This document shows, one piece after another, positions 24,418 to 32,465 of a stretch of 50,508 nucleotides of DNA (the stretch's first letter is position 1; every line of letters starts with the position of its first letter). Both the position numbers and the translations under genes were made by a program. The stretch comes from Candidatus Saccharimonadota bacterium (lineage in GTDB: Bacteria; Patescibacteriota; Saccharimonadia; Saccharimonadales; Saccharimonadaceae). Where the stretch lies: assembly GCA_030529135.1 (NCBI GenBank), contig JAUMXO010000005.1:1-50508 (forward strand), given 5' to 3'. The notes beneath the pieces were generated by a model that saw only the letters and a list, made by a program, of their open reading frames with translations, was not told where the DNA came from and did no database searches.

Positions 24418-24493
24418 CTGGGTGTAGCACAGTTGGTAGCGCGCGACTTTTGGGAAGTCGAGGTCGCAGGTTCAAGTCCTGTCACCCAGACCA
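24418..24493 (+). tRNA. tRNA-Pro(UGG)
   Basis: A 76-nt cloverleaf: CUGGGUG/CACCCAG, anticodon stem CGACU/AGUCG with loop UUUGGGA, encoded CCA. It reads CCN, mainly CCA/CCG. The second unit of a tandem duplication. Confidence 0.95.
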
Positions 24494-24502
24494 CAGCATA
24501 AA

Positions 24503-24528
24503 TGACGGCCATTTTAGGTCGTTTTTTA
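24503..24528 (+). terminator. Terminator of tRNA-Pro(UGG)
   Basis: ACGGCC-ATTTTA-GGTCGT stem (one G-T pair) followed by six T. Confidence 0.75.
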
Positions 24529-24531
24529 TTC

Positions 24532-25365
24532 TTATTTTTTATTACTTTTCTTTATATATTTAAAATATTCGTAACTATTATGTTTACTCATCTTTTGCAT
24601 ACTATCGTAGGCTTGTTTAGCGAGTATAGCGCGATTTTCATCTTCAGATTTTTTTGGATCTGGATAGAATGGTCCATCAATATATATATCCATTCTTGGT
24701 AAATCACCGCGTTTTCTATTTTTACGTTTATGATAAGTCGTAGTCATAGTAAAAATAGGTAAATCATTACGCACAGCATATTTAAACGAACGATCGCCAG
24801 CCGGAAATTTACGAATATTCGTCGCAAATGGCCACACATGCGCTTCCGGATAAATAACCAAACAATTTTTCTGAGCTAGTCTTTTATCTACAGCTTCGTT
24901 AAAAGCAGCTTTTTCTTTTTTGGTCTTACCTAGTGGCATTCCACCAATAAGAGGTAAAAATTTGCCTATGCCGGGCACCAATAAATTCACCGGGCTTATT
25001 ACTGTAAAAATCCGTCTATTTGCTGCAATAGCTGGCCCAAATACATCATGAAATGGGTTTGTATGATTTGCATAGATTACATAACCTTTACCACGAGCTT
25101 TTTTCAATTTATCTCTACCATGAAATTTTGCTTGCCAATAACCACGTTCATAATATTGTCCAAAAAGCTTAAAAATATGATAAAGAGCAGAACTATACAG
25201 CCTCACAAATGGATTCTTCGGTATAAATTGATAATCTTTTGGCAAACTAACCTCGATCTTATTCTCCTGTTCCTTCGTCTCAATTGGATCATCTTCTTCG
25301 TTAACATAATAAAAAACTCTTTCTTTCTCCGGAATATCTTTTTGGAATAATTCAGCTTTTGCCAT
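24532..25365 (-). CDS. PlsC-like lysophospholipid acyltransferase
   Basis: A 277-residue protein. The acyltransferase core has NHTNPFHD (motif I; one residue longer than the usual NHxxxxD), GGMPLGK, and YPEAHVWPF in place of FPEGTR. An N-terminal extension of about 60 residues precedes it, containing an amphipathic segment (FVRLYSSALYHIFKLFG) that may bind the membrane. It probably acylates lysophosphatidate or takes up scavenged lysolipids, which suits an organism that borrows host lipids. TAGGAGC precedes the ATG and a TATAAT is about 25 bases upstream. Confidence 0.8.
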   Translation of the reverse strand: MAKAELFQKDIPEKERVFYYVNEEDDPIETKEQENKIEVSLPKDYQFIPKNPFVRLYSSALYHIFKLFGQYYERGYWQAKFHGRDKLKKARGKGYVIYANHTNPFHDVFGPAIAANRRIFTVISPVNLLVPGIGKFLPLIGGMPLGKTKKEKAAFNEAVDKRLAQKNCLVIYPEAHVWPFATNIRKFPAGDRSFKYAVRNDLPIFTMTTTYHKRKNRKRGDLPRMDIYIDGPFYPDPKKSEDENRAILAKQAYDSMQKMSKHNSYEYFKYIKKSNKK

Positions 25366-25530
25366 ATTTTAGCTCCTATTATCAACCATATTATAGCATA
25401 AAAATTTCCATGAGTAATCTCGTCGTTGTAAAGTCAAAGAACAATATCCGCATACCGAATTCCGTTTTACACCTCCAAAAATATGTTATAATACATTTAT
25501 AAAACTTCCACGCTATTTTATAGACTTCAA

Positions 25531-25607
25531 CTGGGATTAGCGCAGCCTGGTAGCGCGTACGCATGGGGTGCGTGAGGTCAGGAGTTCAAATCTCCTATCC
25601 CAGACCA
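25531..25607 (+). tRNA. tRNA-Pro(GGG)
   Basis: A 77-nt cloverleaf: CUGGGAU/AUCCCAG, anticodon loop AUGGGGU (GGG), encoded CCA. TATAAT at 25487-25492. In tandem with tRNA-Pro(CGG), seven bases apart. Confidence 0.95.
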
Positions 25608-25614
25608 TCGGTAT

Positions 25615-25690
25615 CAGGGTGTGGCGCAGTTGGTAGCGCGCAGCGTTCGGGACGCTGAGGTCGTCGGTTCAAGTCCGATCACCCTGACCA
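25615..25690 (+). tRNA. tRNA-Pro(CGG)
   Basis: A 76-nt cloverleaf: CAGGGUG/CACCCUG, anticodon stem CAGCG/CGCUG with loop UUCGGGA (CGG), encoded CCA. With UGG and GGG all three standard proline isoacceptors lie within 1.3 kb. Confidence 0.95.
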
Positions 25691-25705
25691 TTATACGAAG
25701 GGATT

Positions 25706-26089
25706 ATGACGAAAAGATATATTGATATAAAAGAAACTAAAAATACTGGACATACCAAGATTGACAATGAAGAAAAAGACGTAATTTTTTACTATCATTG
25801 GTTTGATAGATGGTATGATCATAAGGATGAAGATTTAGGACATTTTTATGATGTCGGCTTCGAAAAAGACGGAGAAGTATTTTGGCAATCTATTAATACT
25901 GGTGATTATATACCAAGTTTCGATGAATACAAATATCTAGAAAATGTTAACCCGGACGACGATTTTAAACTATATATCAACAAGAACAAGAAAGAATATA
26001 TCAAAATCGAAACCGACAAAGATGGCTACCAAGTAATAATTTATAAAGATAAATACAGATTTAACTACAACCCAAATAGCAAGCGTTAA
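25706..26089 (+). CDS. Uncharacterised acidic protein in the tRNA-Pro transcript
   Basis: A 127-residue soluble protein, rich in Asp, Lys, Tyr and Trp (YYHWFDRWYDHKDEDLG), with no signal peptide or membrane segment. Family not recognised. Its ATG lies 15 bases after the tRNA-Pro(CGG) CCA, with only GAAGGG as ribosome binding site and no promoter of its own, so it should be read from the tRNA promoter and freed by tRNA 3' processing. It is more A+T-rich than its neighbours. Composition and position fit an acquired gene; the shape resembles immunity-type proteins, but that is only an impression. Confidence 0.65.
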   Translation: MTKRYIDIKETKNTGHTKIDNEEKDVIFYYHWFDRWYDHKDEDLGHFYDVGFEKDGEVFWQSINTGDYIPSFDEYKYLENVNPDDDFKLYINKNKKEYIKIETDKDGYQVIIYKDKYRFNYNPNSKR

Positions 26090-26121
26090 ATAGTCGTAGA
26101 AGCAAAGCACACTCGTGATTT

Positions 26122-26793
26122 TTACTCTGCTCTATAGTTCAAATCTTGCTGGCTTAAATCCTCGTAATCTATACCGAGCCCCACTACGTCCATTCCCATT
26201 TCAGCAAGTTTAGTAATTGCCGCCCCTACACCTTCACCCGTATAATCCTTCATTATTAAATGAAAACCATTCTCAGAATCGTCAATCTCATAACTTATTA
26301 CATATTTTACATACTTACTATAGTCATCCGAAAAATACTCCACAACGAGAGGCAGCTGTTTCAAAACCGGATATTTCTCGTATAATTTTGTTGTTTCTTT
26401 TAGCATTTCCTTATTTTTTATTTCGCCCACTATCAAGGCATCGCTCGCATGTTCATCATACCAATTGGCCGTGGCATCAGAAGAAGGTTCAAGATACAGG
26501 TTTAGATCCACATTTTTATCTGCTTCAGCTACCAACTTACCAGTTTTTGTTTCAAAACCATCTGCCGATATTTCTACCACATATTCTCCTGGCTGAATTT
26601 TTATCGTTTCGGAAGCCGAAAAATTCATCTCGCCTATCCGCACCTTTGCAATAGAAGGAGCCACCATAATAGTCACGCCAGCCGAGTAGATCCTACCATA
26701 TATCAAAAACCCCAAGCTTACCACAAGAATCGATATAACAATCCCTGCCCCTCCATAAATTACTAAATTTCTAATTTTTTTATAATTTTCCAT
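26122..26793 (-). CDS. Membrane-anchored PEGA-domain protein
   Basis: A 223-residue protein with an N-terminal anchor (about 11-32), then a PEGA-like beta domain (about 40-100: APSIAKVRIGEMNF, IQPGEYVVEISADGFETKTGK) and a mixed C-terminal domain of about 110 residues. PEGA domains are short carbohydrate- or surface-associated folds; the protein faces outside. Its ATG overlaps the aspS stop by one base, so it is translated by coupling with aspS, though a functional link is not obvious. Termination signals are not clear before the convergent 127-residue gene. Confidence 0.78.
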   Translation of the reverse strand: MENYKKIRNLVIYGGAGIVISILVVSLGFLIYGRIYSAGVTIMVAPSIAKVRIGEMNFSASETIKIQPGEYVVEISADGFETKTGKLVAEADKNVDLNLYLEPSSDATANWYDEHASDALIVGEIKNKEMLKETTKLYEKYPVLKQLPLVVEYFSDDYSKYVKYVISYEIDDSENGFHLIMKDYTGEGVGAAITKLAEMGMDVVGLGIDYEDLSQQDLNYRAE

Positions 26794-28592
26794 TAGTCTT
26801 CATCCGGCAAAATTGCAAGGTGTGCTTCTTCCAATTGATCCGCATCTACATCAGAAGGTGAGTTCATCATCAAATCCACACCGTTTCCATTTTTTGGAAA
26901 CGCCACTACATCTCTAATATTGTCTTCGTCTTCTAAAATCATAAAAATTCGATCAAGACCCGGCGCACAACCAGCATGTGGCGGAGCACCAAATTTAAAC
27001 GCTGAAAGCATTCCACCAAATCTTGCCTCCACATATTCATTATTATATCCAAGAATATTAAACACTTTGTACATAATTTCTGGATTATAATTTCTTACAG
27101 CCCCCGAAGCGCATTCGTACCCGTTCATCACCATATCATATTGATCAGCCACTAACGCTAATTTTTCTGCATCAGTCTTAGCTTTCTCTAAAGCCTCCAT
27201 TCCACCTTTTGGCATCGAAAATGGATTGTGACCGAAATCTAGTTTTTTATTTTTTTCATCCCACTCATAAAATGGAAAGTCTACCACCCAAGTAAGTGCC
27301 ACTTCATCAGATTTCTTCAACTCAAACCTATCTGCAAAAGCAATTCTTAGCTGTCCTAAAACCTTATTCACTTGATCTCGCGTGTCCGCACCGAAGAATA
27401 CTGCATCGCCATCTTTTGCACCCATCTTTTCTTTCACTTCATTTATCTCTTTTTCAGACATAAATTTAAGAATTGGCGATCTAGCCTCCCCGCCACTATA
27501 TAATATATAGGCTAGACCACCAGCGCCAAGCTTTCTTGCTTGTTCAGTAAATTCATCAATCTCTCGCCTAGTTAATTCCGCGCCGCCTTTTACGCATAAA
27601 GCCTTCACGCATGGTTGTTTGAACACCTTAAAATCAGTATCAGAAAATACATCAGTCAAATCAACTAATTCCATTCCATAACGCAAATCTGGTTTATCTA
27701 CACCATAATTATCCATCGCTATTTCATAAGGGAGTCTCGGCACCACGTCATCATCCGGAATATAGCTTTTAGCTATTTCGCTCTTGCAGACAATCTTCTT
27801 TTCTGCAAATTCCGTCACCAATTTAATATATAGAGGCTCAATTTCCCTTCGTACCACCTCTCCATCTTCCACAAAAGACATTTCAAAATCTAGTTGATAA
27901 AAATCACCGTATAGTCTATCCGCCCGCGGATCTTCATCACGAAAACATGGTGCAATCTGGAAATATTTTTCCACTCCACCCACCATGAGAAGCTGCTTAA
28001 ACTGCTGCGGCGCCTGTGGTAAAGCATAGAATTTACCCGGATGCAAGCGTGAAGGCACCAAAAAATCTCTTGCCCCTTCTGGCGAAGAATTAGCAAGAAT
28101 CGGTGTAGTAATTTCCGTAAAACCATGTTCATACATGTAGTCTCGAACTACCCGATAATATTCACTTCGTCTTTTTAGCCTGTTCTGCATAGAAGGCCGT
28201 CTAAGATCTAGATACCGATATTTTAATCGCATTTCCTCAGAAGAAACATCTCCGTCATCATGAGTATTTACCGGCAAAGGCTCACTTCGGTTCACCAACT
28301 TTAAATCGTTTACTACTAATTCAATTTCGCCAGTCGGAATATTCGGATTAACTAGCTCTGGCTCACGTTTTCGCATTACACCCTTAGCAGCCAGCACAAA
28401 CTCATCACGCACAGTTTCGGCCAACTCGAAAGCCTCCGTTGTATCCGGCGTCACTACTAGCTGCACAATACCTTCAAAATCTCTCAAATCAATAAAAATC
28501 AATCCGCCATGGTCGCGCCGGCTATTCACCCAACCCGCCACTTCTACCTCTTTACCTAAAAAATCATTCAATTTTGAAGTCTTAACTCTCAT
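26793..28592 (-). CDS. aspS: Aspartyl-tRNA synthetase
   Basis: A 599-residue bacterial-type class IIb synthetase: OB anticodon domain (about 1-105, GWVNSRRDHGGLIFIDLRD), motif 2 FRDEDPRADR, the bacterial GAD insertion (about 295-410) and motif 3 GLDRIFM. It charges tRNA-Asp; whether it also charges tRNA-Asn cannot be told here. I moved the start to the ATG at 28590-28592 (MRVKTSKLND), because TATAAT (28600-28605) is 7 bases before it and the 17 codons upstream would cover the promoter. Confidence 0.96.
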   Translation of the reverse strand: MRVKTSKLNDFLGKEVEVAGWVNSRRDHGGLIFIDLRDFEGIVQLVVTPDTTEAFELAETVRDEFVLAAKGVMRKREPELVNPNIPTGEIELVVNDLKLVNRSEPLPVNTHDDGDVSSEEMRLKYRYLDLRRPSMQNRLKRRSEYYRVVRDYMYEHGFTEITTPILANSSPEGARDFLVPSRLHPGKFYALPQAPQQFKQLLMVGGVEKYFQIAPCFRDEDPRADRLYGDFYQLDFEMSFVEDGEVVRREIEPLYIKLVTEFAEKKIVCKSEIAKSYIPDDDVVPRLPYEIAMDNYGVDKPDLRYGMELVDLTDVFSDTDFKVFKQPCVKALCVKGGAELTRREIDEFTEQARKLGAGGLAYILYSGGEARSPILKFMSEKEINEVKEKMGAKDGDAVFFGADTRDQVNKVLGQLRIAFADRFELKKSDEVALTWVVDFPFYEWDEKNKKLDFGHNPFSMPKGGMEALEKAKTDAEKLALVADQYDMVMNGYECASGAVRNYNPEIMYKVFNILGYNNEYVEARFGGMLSAFKFGAPPHAGCAPGLDRIFMILEDEDNIRDVVAFPKNGNGVDLMMNSPSDVDADQLEEAHLAILPDED

Positions 28593-28663
28593 GCGGCTAA
28601 TTATATCACTTTTATATCTAAAAATCAAAAAAGACCAGAGCACATGTCTGTCTTTTAATTTTG

Positions 28664-28693
28664 TGCTTGCAAAGCCTGAAAAAATTTGCTAGA
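28664..28693 (+). promoter_or_regulatory. Promoter of a ~200-nt transcript with a 28-codon ORF
   Basis: TTGCAA, 17 bases, TAGAAT, close to consensus. The transcript would run through the small ORF to the terminator at 28869-28899. Confidence 0.55.
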
Positions 28694-28768
28694 ATAGAAA
28701 ACGTTGCTGTAAAAATTTTAAACTATTTAGGTCGCAAAGCAACTAATACTAAGGAGAATATTAGATAC

Positions 28769-28855
28769 ATGCGTATCAAAAAAACCAAAAAACGTTCGGC
28801 AGAATCAAACGCAAAAATACCACCTGCCGAATGGCAAGAGTTTATCGAGATTTAA
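28769..28855 (+). CDS. 28-residue small ORF between promoter and terminator
   Basis: The ORF starts ATG CGT ATC, with AAGGAG 12 bases upstream (longer spacing than usual), and ends TAA. The product has a basic start (MRIKKTKKR) and an acidic end (EWQEFIEI). A longer reading upstream to an ATG at 28661 would overlap the promoter and has no ribosome binding site. The unit has its own promoter and terminator, so the region is surely transcribed; it may instead be a small RNA. No family recognised. Confidence 0.45.
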   Translation: MRIKKTKKRSAESNAKIPPAEWQEFIEI

Positions 28856-28868
28856 TGTGCTAAAGCTC

Positions 28869-28899
28869 TAAAAAAGAACCTCAAAAAGAGGTTCTTTTT
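28869..28899. terminator. Bidirectional terminator
   Basis: AAAAGAACCTC (28871-28881) and GAGGTTCTTTT (28887-28897) form a perfect 11-bp stem around five A. It serves both the small ORF unit (plus) and the DsbA-like gene (minus). Confidence 0.88.
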
Positions 28900-28909
28900 A
28901 TTTATTACA

Positions 28910-29692
28910 TTATGCTCCAAATCTTGCTTCTGCGATTTTCTTCAAAATTGCCACAAAATCCGCACCGGATAAAGCCTTGTCCCAAGTGATTGTCTTGCCA
29001 TCAATCGTGACAGAGCCACCTTCAGAAGAGCTCCAAGGAATAAATTGTCCTTCTACAAAGAAAGCTGGCGTGCCTTCTATTGTAATGCGTTTACCGATTC
29101 CCATATCAAAACTAATCTTCTTTGATACGTTATCTGAAGATATGTCTTTTCGGAATTTCTCTAAATCACCTTTTCCTTTAGAAACTTCTGTAAAATACTG
29201 TTCGAACAAATTAGTTCGCTCTGAGCCACTTTTGTACTCCCATTCAGACTGAGAGGAGAATAATTTATCCGCATATTCTTTCCAATACCCTTGAAGCCCA
29301 GCTGCTTCTGCCGCTGAAGCTGCTGCTGTAGCATTTTGGTGATAACTAAGCAAATGATTCCTATATACTACCGCTAATTTTCCGTCCAATTCATCTATGG
29401 CTTGATTGATTCGGGGATTAATCGATGCACAACCCGGACATTGAAAATCGGCATACTCAAAAATATAAATTGGCTCGCCAGAAAAGGATCCATCTTTATC
29501 ATTTTTTACATGATCACCAATATTGCCATTATGGACATCTGGAGCAATCACCGAATAAAAATTATAATCATCAAAATTAGTCGCTTTATTATTGCCATCT
29601 ATTACTAGAAATGTTGCTATACCAATAAAAGCCACTACTGCTACAACTGCAATAGCCACTCCAATCTTGGAAAAACCCTTATATTTTTTCAT
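28910..29692 (-). CDS. Membrane-anchored DsbA-like thiol oxidoreductase
   Basis: A 260-residue protein: N-terminal signal anchor (about 10-30), then a thioredoxin fold of the DsbA/BdbD type with the active site CPGC in EYADFQCPGCASIN, a helical insertion, and the cis-proline loop IEGTPAFFV. It should introduce disulfides into exported proteins such as the Cys-repeat surface protein and pilins. The start at 29690-29692 (MKKYKGF) is preferred: AAAGGAG lies just before it. It is divergently transcribed from the CBS-domain gene from a shared palindromic promoter. Confidence 0.88.
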   Translation of the reverse strand: MKKYKGFSKIGVAIAVVAVVAFIGIATFLVIDGNNKATNFDDYNFYSVIAPDVHNGNIGDHVKNDKDGSFSGEPIYIFEYADFQCPGCASINPRINQAIDELDGKLAVVYRNHLLSYHQNATAAASAAEAAGLQGYWKEYADKLFSSQSEWEYKSGSERTNLFEQYFTEVSKGKGDLEKFRKDISSDNVSKKISFDMGIGKRITIEGTPAFFVEGQFIPWSSSEGGSVTIDGKTITWDKALSGADFVAILKKIAEARFGA

Positions 29693-29705
29693 AAAACTCC
29701 TTTGT

Positions 29706-29722
29706 GTTATAATCATTATAAC
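29706..29722. promoter_or_regulatory. Palindromic divergent promoter
   Basis: The sequence is GTTATAAT-C-ATTATAAC, a perfect palindrome about one base. It holds a -10 for each strand: TATAAT at 29708-29713 (plus, CBS gene) and TATAAT as read on minus at 29715-29720 (DsbA-like gene). The two -10s are one base apart, so the polymerases would exclude one another. Confidence 0.8.
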
Positions 29723-30277
29723 ATGTTCGAACGAATTTTATCAAAATTCTCAAATCCAAAAGAGGAGGCTAACGATCCGCTTCCACCAGAACCATACACA
29801 CCTAAAAACCTAAGTGATTTTATTGGCGTAATCAAGCGTACACCATTATCTATTATAGACAAAAAAGGCCGCGCTCGCATTGCTGCCGTGATGAGCTTTG
29901 ATGATCGTATCGTTGCTGATTTGATGGTACCAAAAACTGAAATGGTCTTTGTTAACGCCAAAGATTTCCTGGGCCCTCTAATGTTAGATCGACTTTATAA
30001 ATCTGGTTTTACGAATTTTCCAGTTGTAGATAATAAGGATCACGTTAAAGGCATTATTCATACAGAAGCTCTAAACGCTCTTGAAGTTAAAAAAACCGAC
30101 CGTGCTGAAAAATATATGGATAAGACCGTTTCTTATCTTCACACTACCGACACTCTAGAATTTGCCGTAGAAGAAATCGAACGCACTAATTCCTACTATT
30201 TTCTAGTTCTCGATCCATCTGATAGCTTAGCCGGTTTCTTTACGGCTAAGTTCTTGTTAGATTATCTTCTTAGTTAG
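29723..30277 (+). CDS. CBS-domain pair protein, CorC/HlyC-like
   Basis: A 184-residue cytosolic protein with two CBS motifs: DRIVADLMVPKTEMVFV...GFTNFPVVDNKDHVKGIIH and the second half KTVSYLHTTDTLEFAVEEI. This pattern is that of the CorC/CNNM cytosolic module, where adenosine nucleotides bind between the CBS motifs. The membrane DUF21 domain and the C-terminal CorC domain are absent, so it is a stand-alone sensor module. The start at 29723 (MFERIL) follows a -10 nine bases upstream. The 3' end overlaps the convergent gene by 8 bases. Confidence 0.8.
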   Translation: MFERILSKFSNPKEEANDPLPPEPYTPKNLSDFIGVIKRTPLSIIDKKGRARIAAVMSFDDRIVADLMVPKTEMVFVNAKDFLGPLMLDRLYKSGFTNFPVVDNKDHVKGIIHTEALNALEVKKTDRAEKYMDKTVSYLHTTDTLEFAVEEIERTNSYYFLVLDPSDSLAGFFTAKFLLDYLLS

Positions 30278-30983
30278 GATCAAAACTGCCAGAATTAAAT
30301 TGAGTACAAGTATCTACAGTATCTATGTCATAAATATTTTCTAAAAATTTAGTATTATTAATCCAGTTTACGAAATCAGCTTTTGCCGCCTCGAGCAAAT
30401 CGTCATTACCACAAGCAACCATAAATAATTTTAATTCATTTTCCATTAAATAATTCTTCTTAACTTCATATTTTTGCCCATCTACATTTCCGGTATACGG
30501 TAAATAAATTTCGATGGAAGAGCTATTTGTATATGCCGATTCACAATAATTATCCGGAAATTTCGATTGATCGCTAGGTGGACAATCAATAGACAGTCCA
30601 GTCGTTATATCTTCATCATCCGAATATGACCAAGGAAACGAAATACGATAAGTCTGCCCAATTGCATCTATGTCAAGCAAAAAAACTGACGTCGTAACTT
30701 TACCTTCTTTCTTTTCGCTATAGCTACCATCTCGGATTTCCCCCTCTACCAAATTATTCTCTAAATCAGCATCGGAAAAATTTTTTACTTGTTTAAAAAG
30801 AGCAGAAAGCAAAAAATTTTTATCATCCGGATCAACTTTTTTTAAATATTCATCCATATTAGAAATATTAAAACCTTTTTCTTTATTAAATAATCCTCCT
30901 AATGAGAGCAAAAAAATAATAATAGGAATTAAAATAAACAACGCTACTACCAAAATCAATATTATAATTCTTCGCTTATTCAT
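30270..30983 (-). CDS. Exported single-helix protein coupled to the cell-wall hydrolase
   Basis: A 237-residue protein with an N-terminal signal anchor (about 6-30) and an external domain with four cysteines (CPPSDQ...CESAYT...CGN...CTQF), probably forming disulfides. No family recognised. Its ATG overlaps the hydrolase stop codon (ATGA, 30980-30983), so the two are made in a fixed ratio. It could be a partner, a regulator or an inhibitor protecting the producer from the hydrolase; none is shown. Confidence 0.65.
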   Translation of the reverse strand: MNKRRIIILILVVALFILIPIIIFLLSLGGLFNKEKGFNISNMDEYLKKVDPDDKNFLLSALFKQVKNFSDADLENNLVEGEIRDGSYSEKKEGKVTTSVFLLDIDAIGQTYRISFPWSYSDDEDITTGLSIDCPPSDQSKFPDNYCESAYTNSSSIEIYLPYTGNVDGQKYEVKKNYLMENELKLFMVACGNDDLLEAAKADFVNWINNTKFLENIYDIDTVDTCTQFNSGSFDPN

Positions 30984-32380
30984 TTTAATTGCTCTTTCCT
31001 TAATATACTATCATCTATATGTATGTATCTATGATTTCCATCAGTATATTTATCTAAATCATATTCGTGAACACCGGGCCATTTACCTTCAACATACCCA
31101 TTATGATAACTTGCCTCACCAAGAATAATCTTATTCCGATCCGTATCGATGCCAAGCACTATAGCAACATGTTTTATATCTTTTTGATTTGATGGTGTTT
31201 GCACCATTACAGAATACAACTCTGGTGTCGTTGAGCCAGTCTTAAAACCAGGAACTCCATTCAATTTACTCTCTATTGTTTCAGGACCCCATAAATTAAT
31301 GCCCGTAGCGGTAGTATATCTCTTGAGAAACCATTCAACAAAAGCTGCGCAATTATTTAAGGTACCATCAGGAGGAGTTATATTGTTAGCACCTACGCTT
31401 ACTCCGTCAACCATAACAATACCTTGTTCCCCCCTTTTCGCTGCCTCCATATATGCACTTATTAATTTTATTGCTTCTTGTAATGTATAACCTCCATTTT
31501 TAAGAAGTTCCAAAATATTTATCTGCCCGCCTCTCTCGGTGTCATCTAAGCACACATTTGGCGAAACAGTCATAGACATATCATCTCCAGAATAAGACCC
31601 TACCGGTTCTTCTCCACCAATTGGTATATTTTCATTAGCCGCTAATTGCGCAGAACTTGGCCAACCCATTTCTTCGCGCGCTTTTTTAACCGAACCATTA
31701 AGATACTTTTCAATATTAGCCACATAAGCCTCTGGGTTATTACCATCCTCCTTTGGAGCATAAACATTAATCATAGTAACCAAAAAACCATGTATATTAT
31801 AGTTATCCGGATTTAAATATTTAAAAGCATCGTCATATCTCCCATTTCTCAGTACACTCTTTCCAGCCCATGCTTCAATACACGCCTCAACTGAACTATA
31901 TATTGCCCAGTATCTCCATTTGTTATTTTTTTTATCCCAAACCATATAAGATTGACCAGTATCACCCTTGCCACTAATACCCAACCAATTATTTGTCGCC
32001 CCATGAATTGCTATACCAGCAGTCCCGACGCCAGATTCTAATGCCATCTGCGCAAATACCACTTCCCACGGCACTCCATACTTACGCTGCATCTCCATTG
32101 CAAATTGCCCGTACTCTTTTATCGCTTCCTCTAAATTCCCACTTATAAGCTTTCCATCACTCCCATCTCCTAATGGATTATCAGGGTCTTCTTCTTCGTC
32201 ATCACACCAATCCGCTTCCGGATCGTAGAGAAATATACTATTCTGCGAATACAAATTTATCTGTTTATCTGTCAACGCAGCAACAGATTGCGTACTACCA
32301 ACGCACACCAACACAAAAGCCAGCAAAACACAAAACGCAGCACGTACTCTCTCAAAACCCCTAGGCCTCAATGTCCTCAT
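30980..32380 (-). CDS. Secreted two-domain peptidoglycan hydrolase (glucosaminidase + CHAP-like)
   Basis: A 466-residue protein with a signal peptide (about 1-35). The first domain (about 75-235) is a GH73-type glucosaminidase with VVFAQMALESGVGTAG, the Glu being the likely catalyst. The second (about 290-450) looks like a CHAP or NlpC/P60-type amidase: Cys in NNCAAFVEWFLKRY, His in DIKHVAIVLG, and GEASYHNG. One domain would cut glycan strands, the other peptide bonds. It may act on the own wall during division or on the actinobacterial host wall. TAAAAT (32387-32392) lies 6 bases before the ATG. It is operonic with the 237-residue exported protein. Confidence 0.82.
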   Translation of the reverse strand: MRTLRPRGFERVRAAFCVLLAFVLVCVGSTQSVAALTDKQINLYSQNSIFLYDPEADWCDDEEEDPDNPLGDGSDGKLISGNLEEAIKEYGQFAMEMQRKYGVPWEVVFAQMALESGVGTAGIAIHGATNNWLGISGKGDTGQSYMVWDKKNNKWRYWAIYSSVEACIEAWAGKSVLRNGRYDDAFKYLNPDNYNIHGFLVTMINVYAPKEDGNNPEAYVANIEKYLNGSVKKAREEMGWPSSAQLAANENIPIGGEEPVGSYSGDDMSMTVSPNVCLDDTERGGQINILELLKNGGYTLQEAIKLISAYMEAAKRGEQGIVMVDGVSVGANNITPPDGTLNNCAAFVEWFLKRYTTATGINLWGPETIESKLNGVPGFKTGSTTPELYSVMVQTPSNQKDIKHVAIVLGIDTDRNKIILGEASYHNGYVEGKWPGVHEYDLDKYTDGNHRYIHIDDSILRKEQLK

Positions 32381-32465
32381 ATTTCTATTTTACCACAAGC
32401 AAAACGAAAGTATTCTTGTATTTTTCTAAAAAATATGATACAATGATAGACAATAAAGGTTTTAT

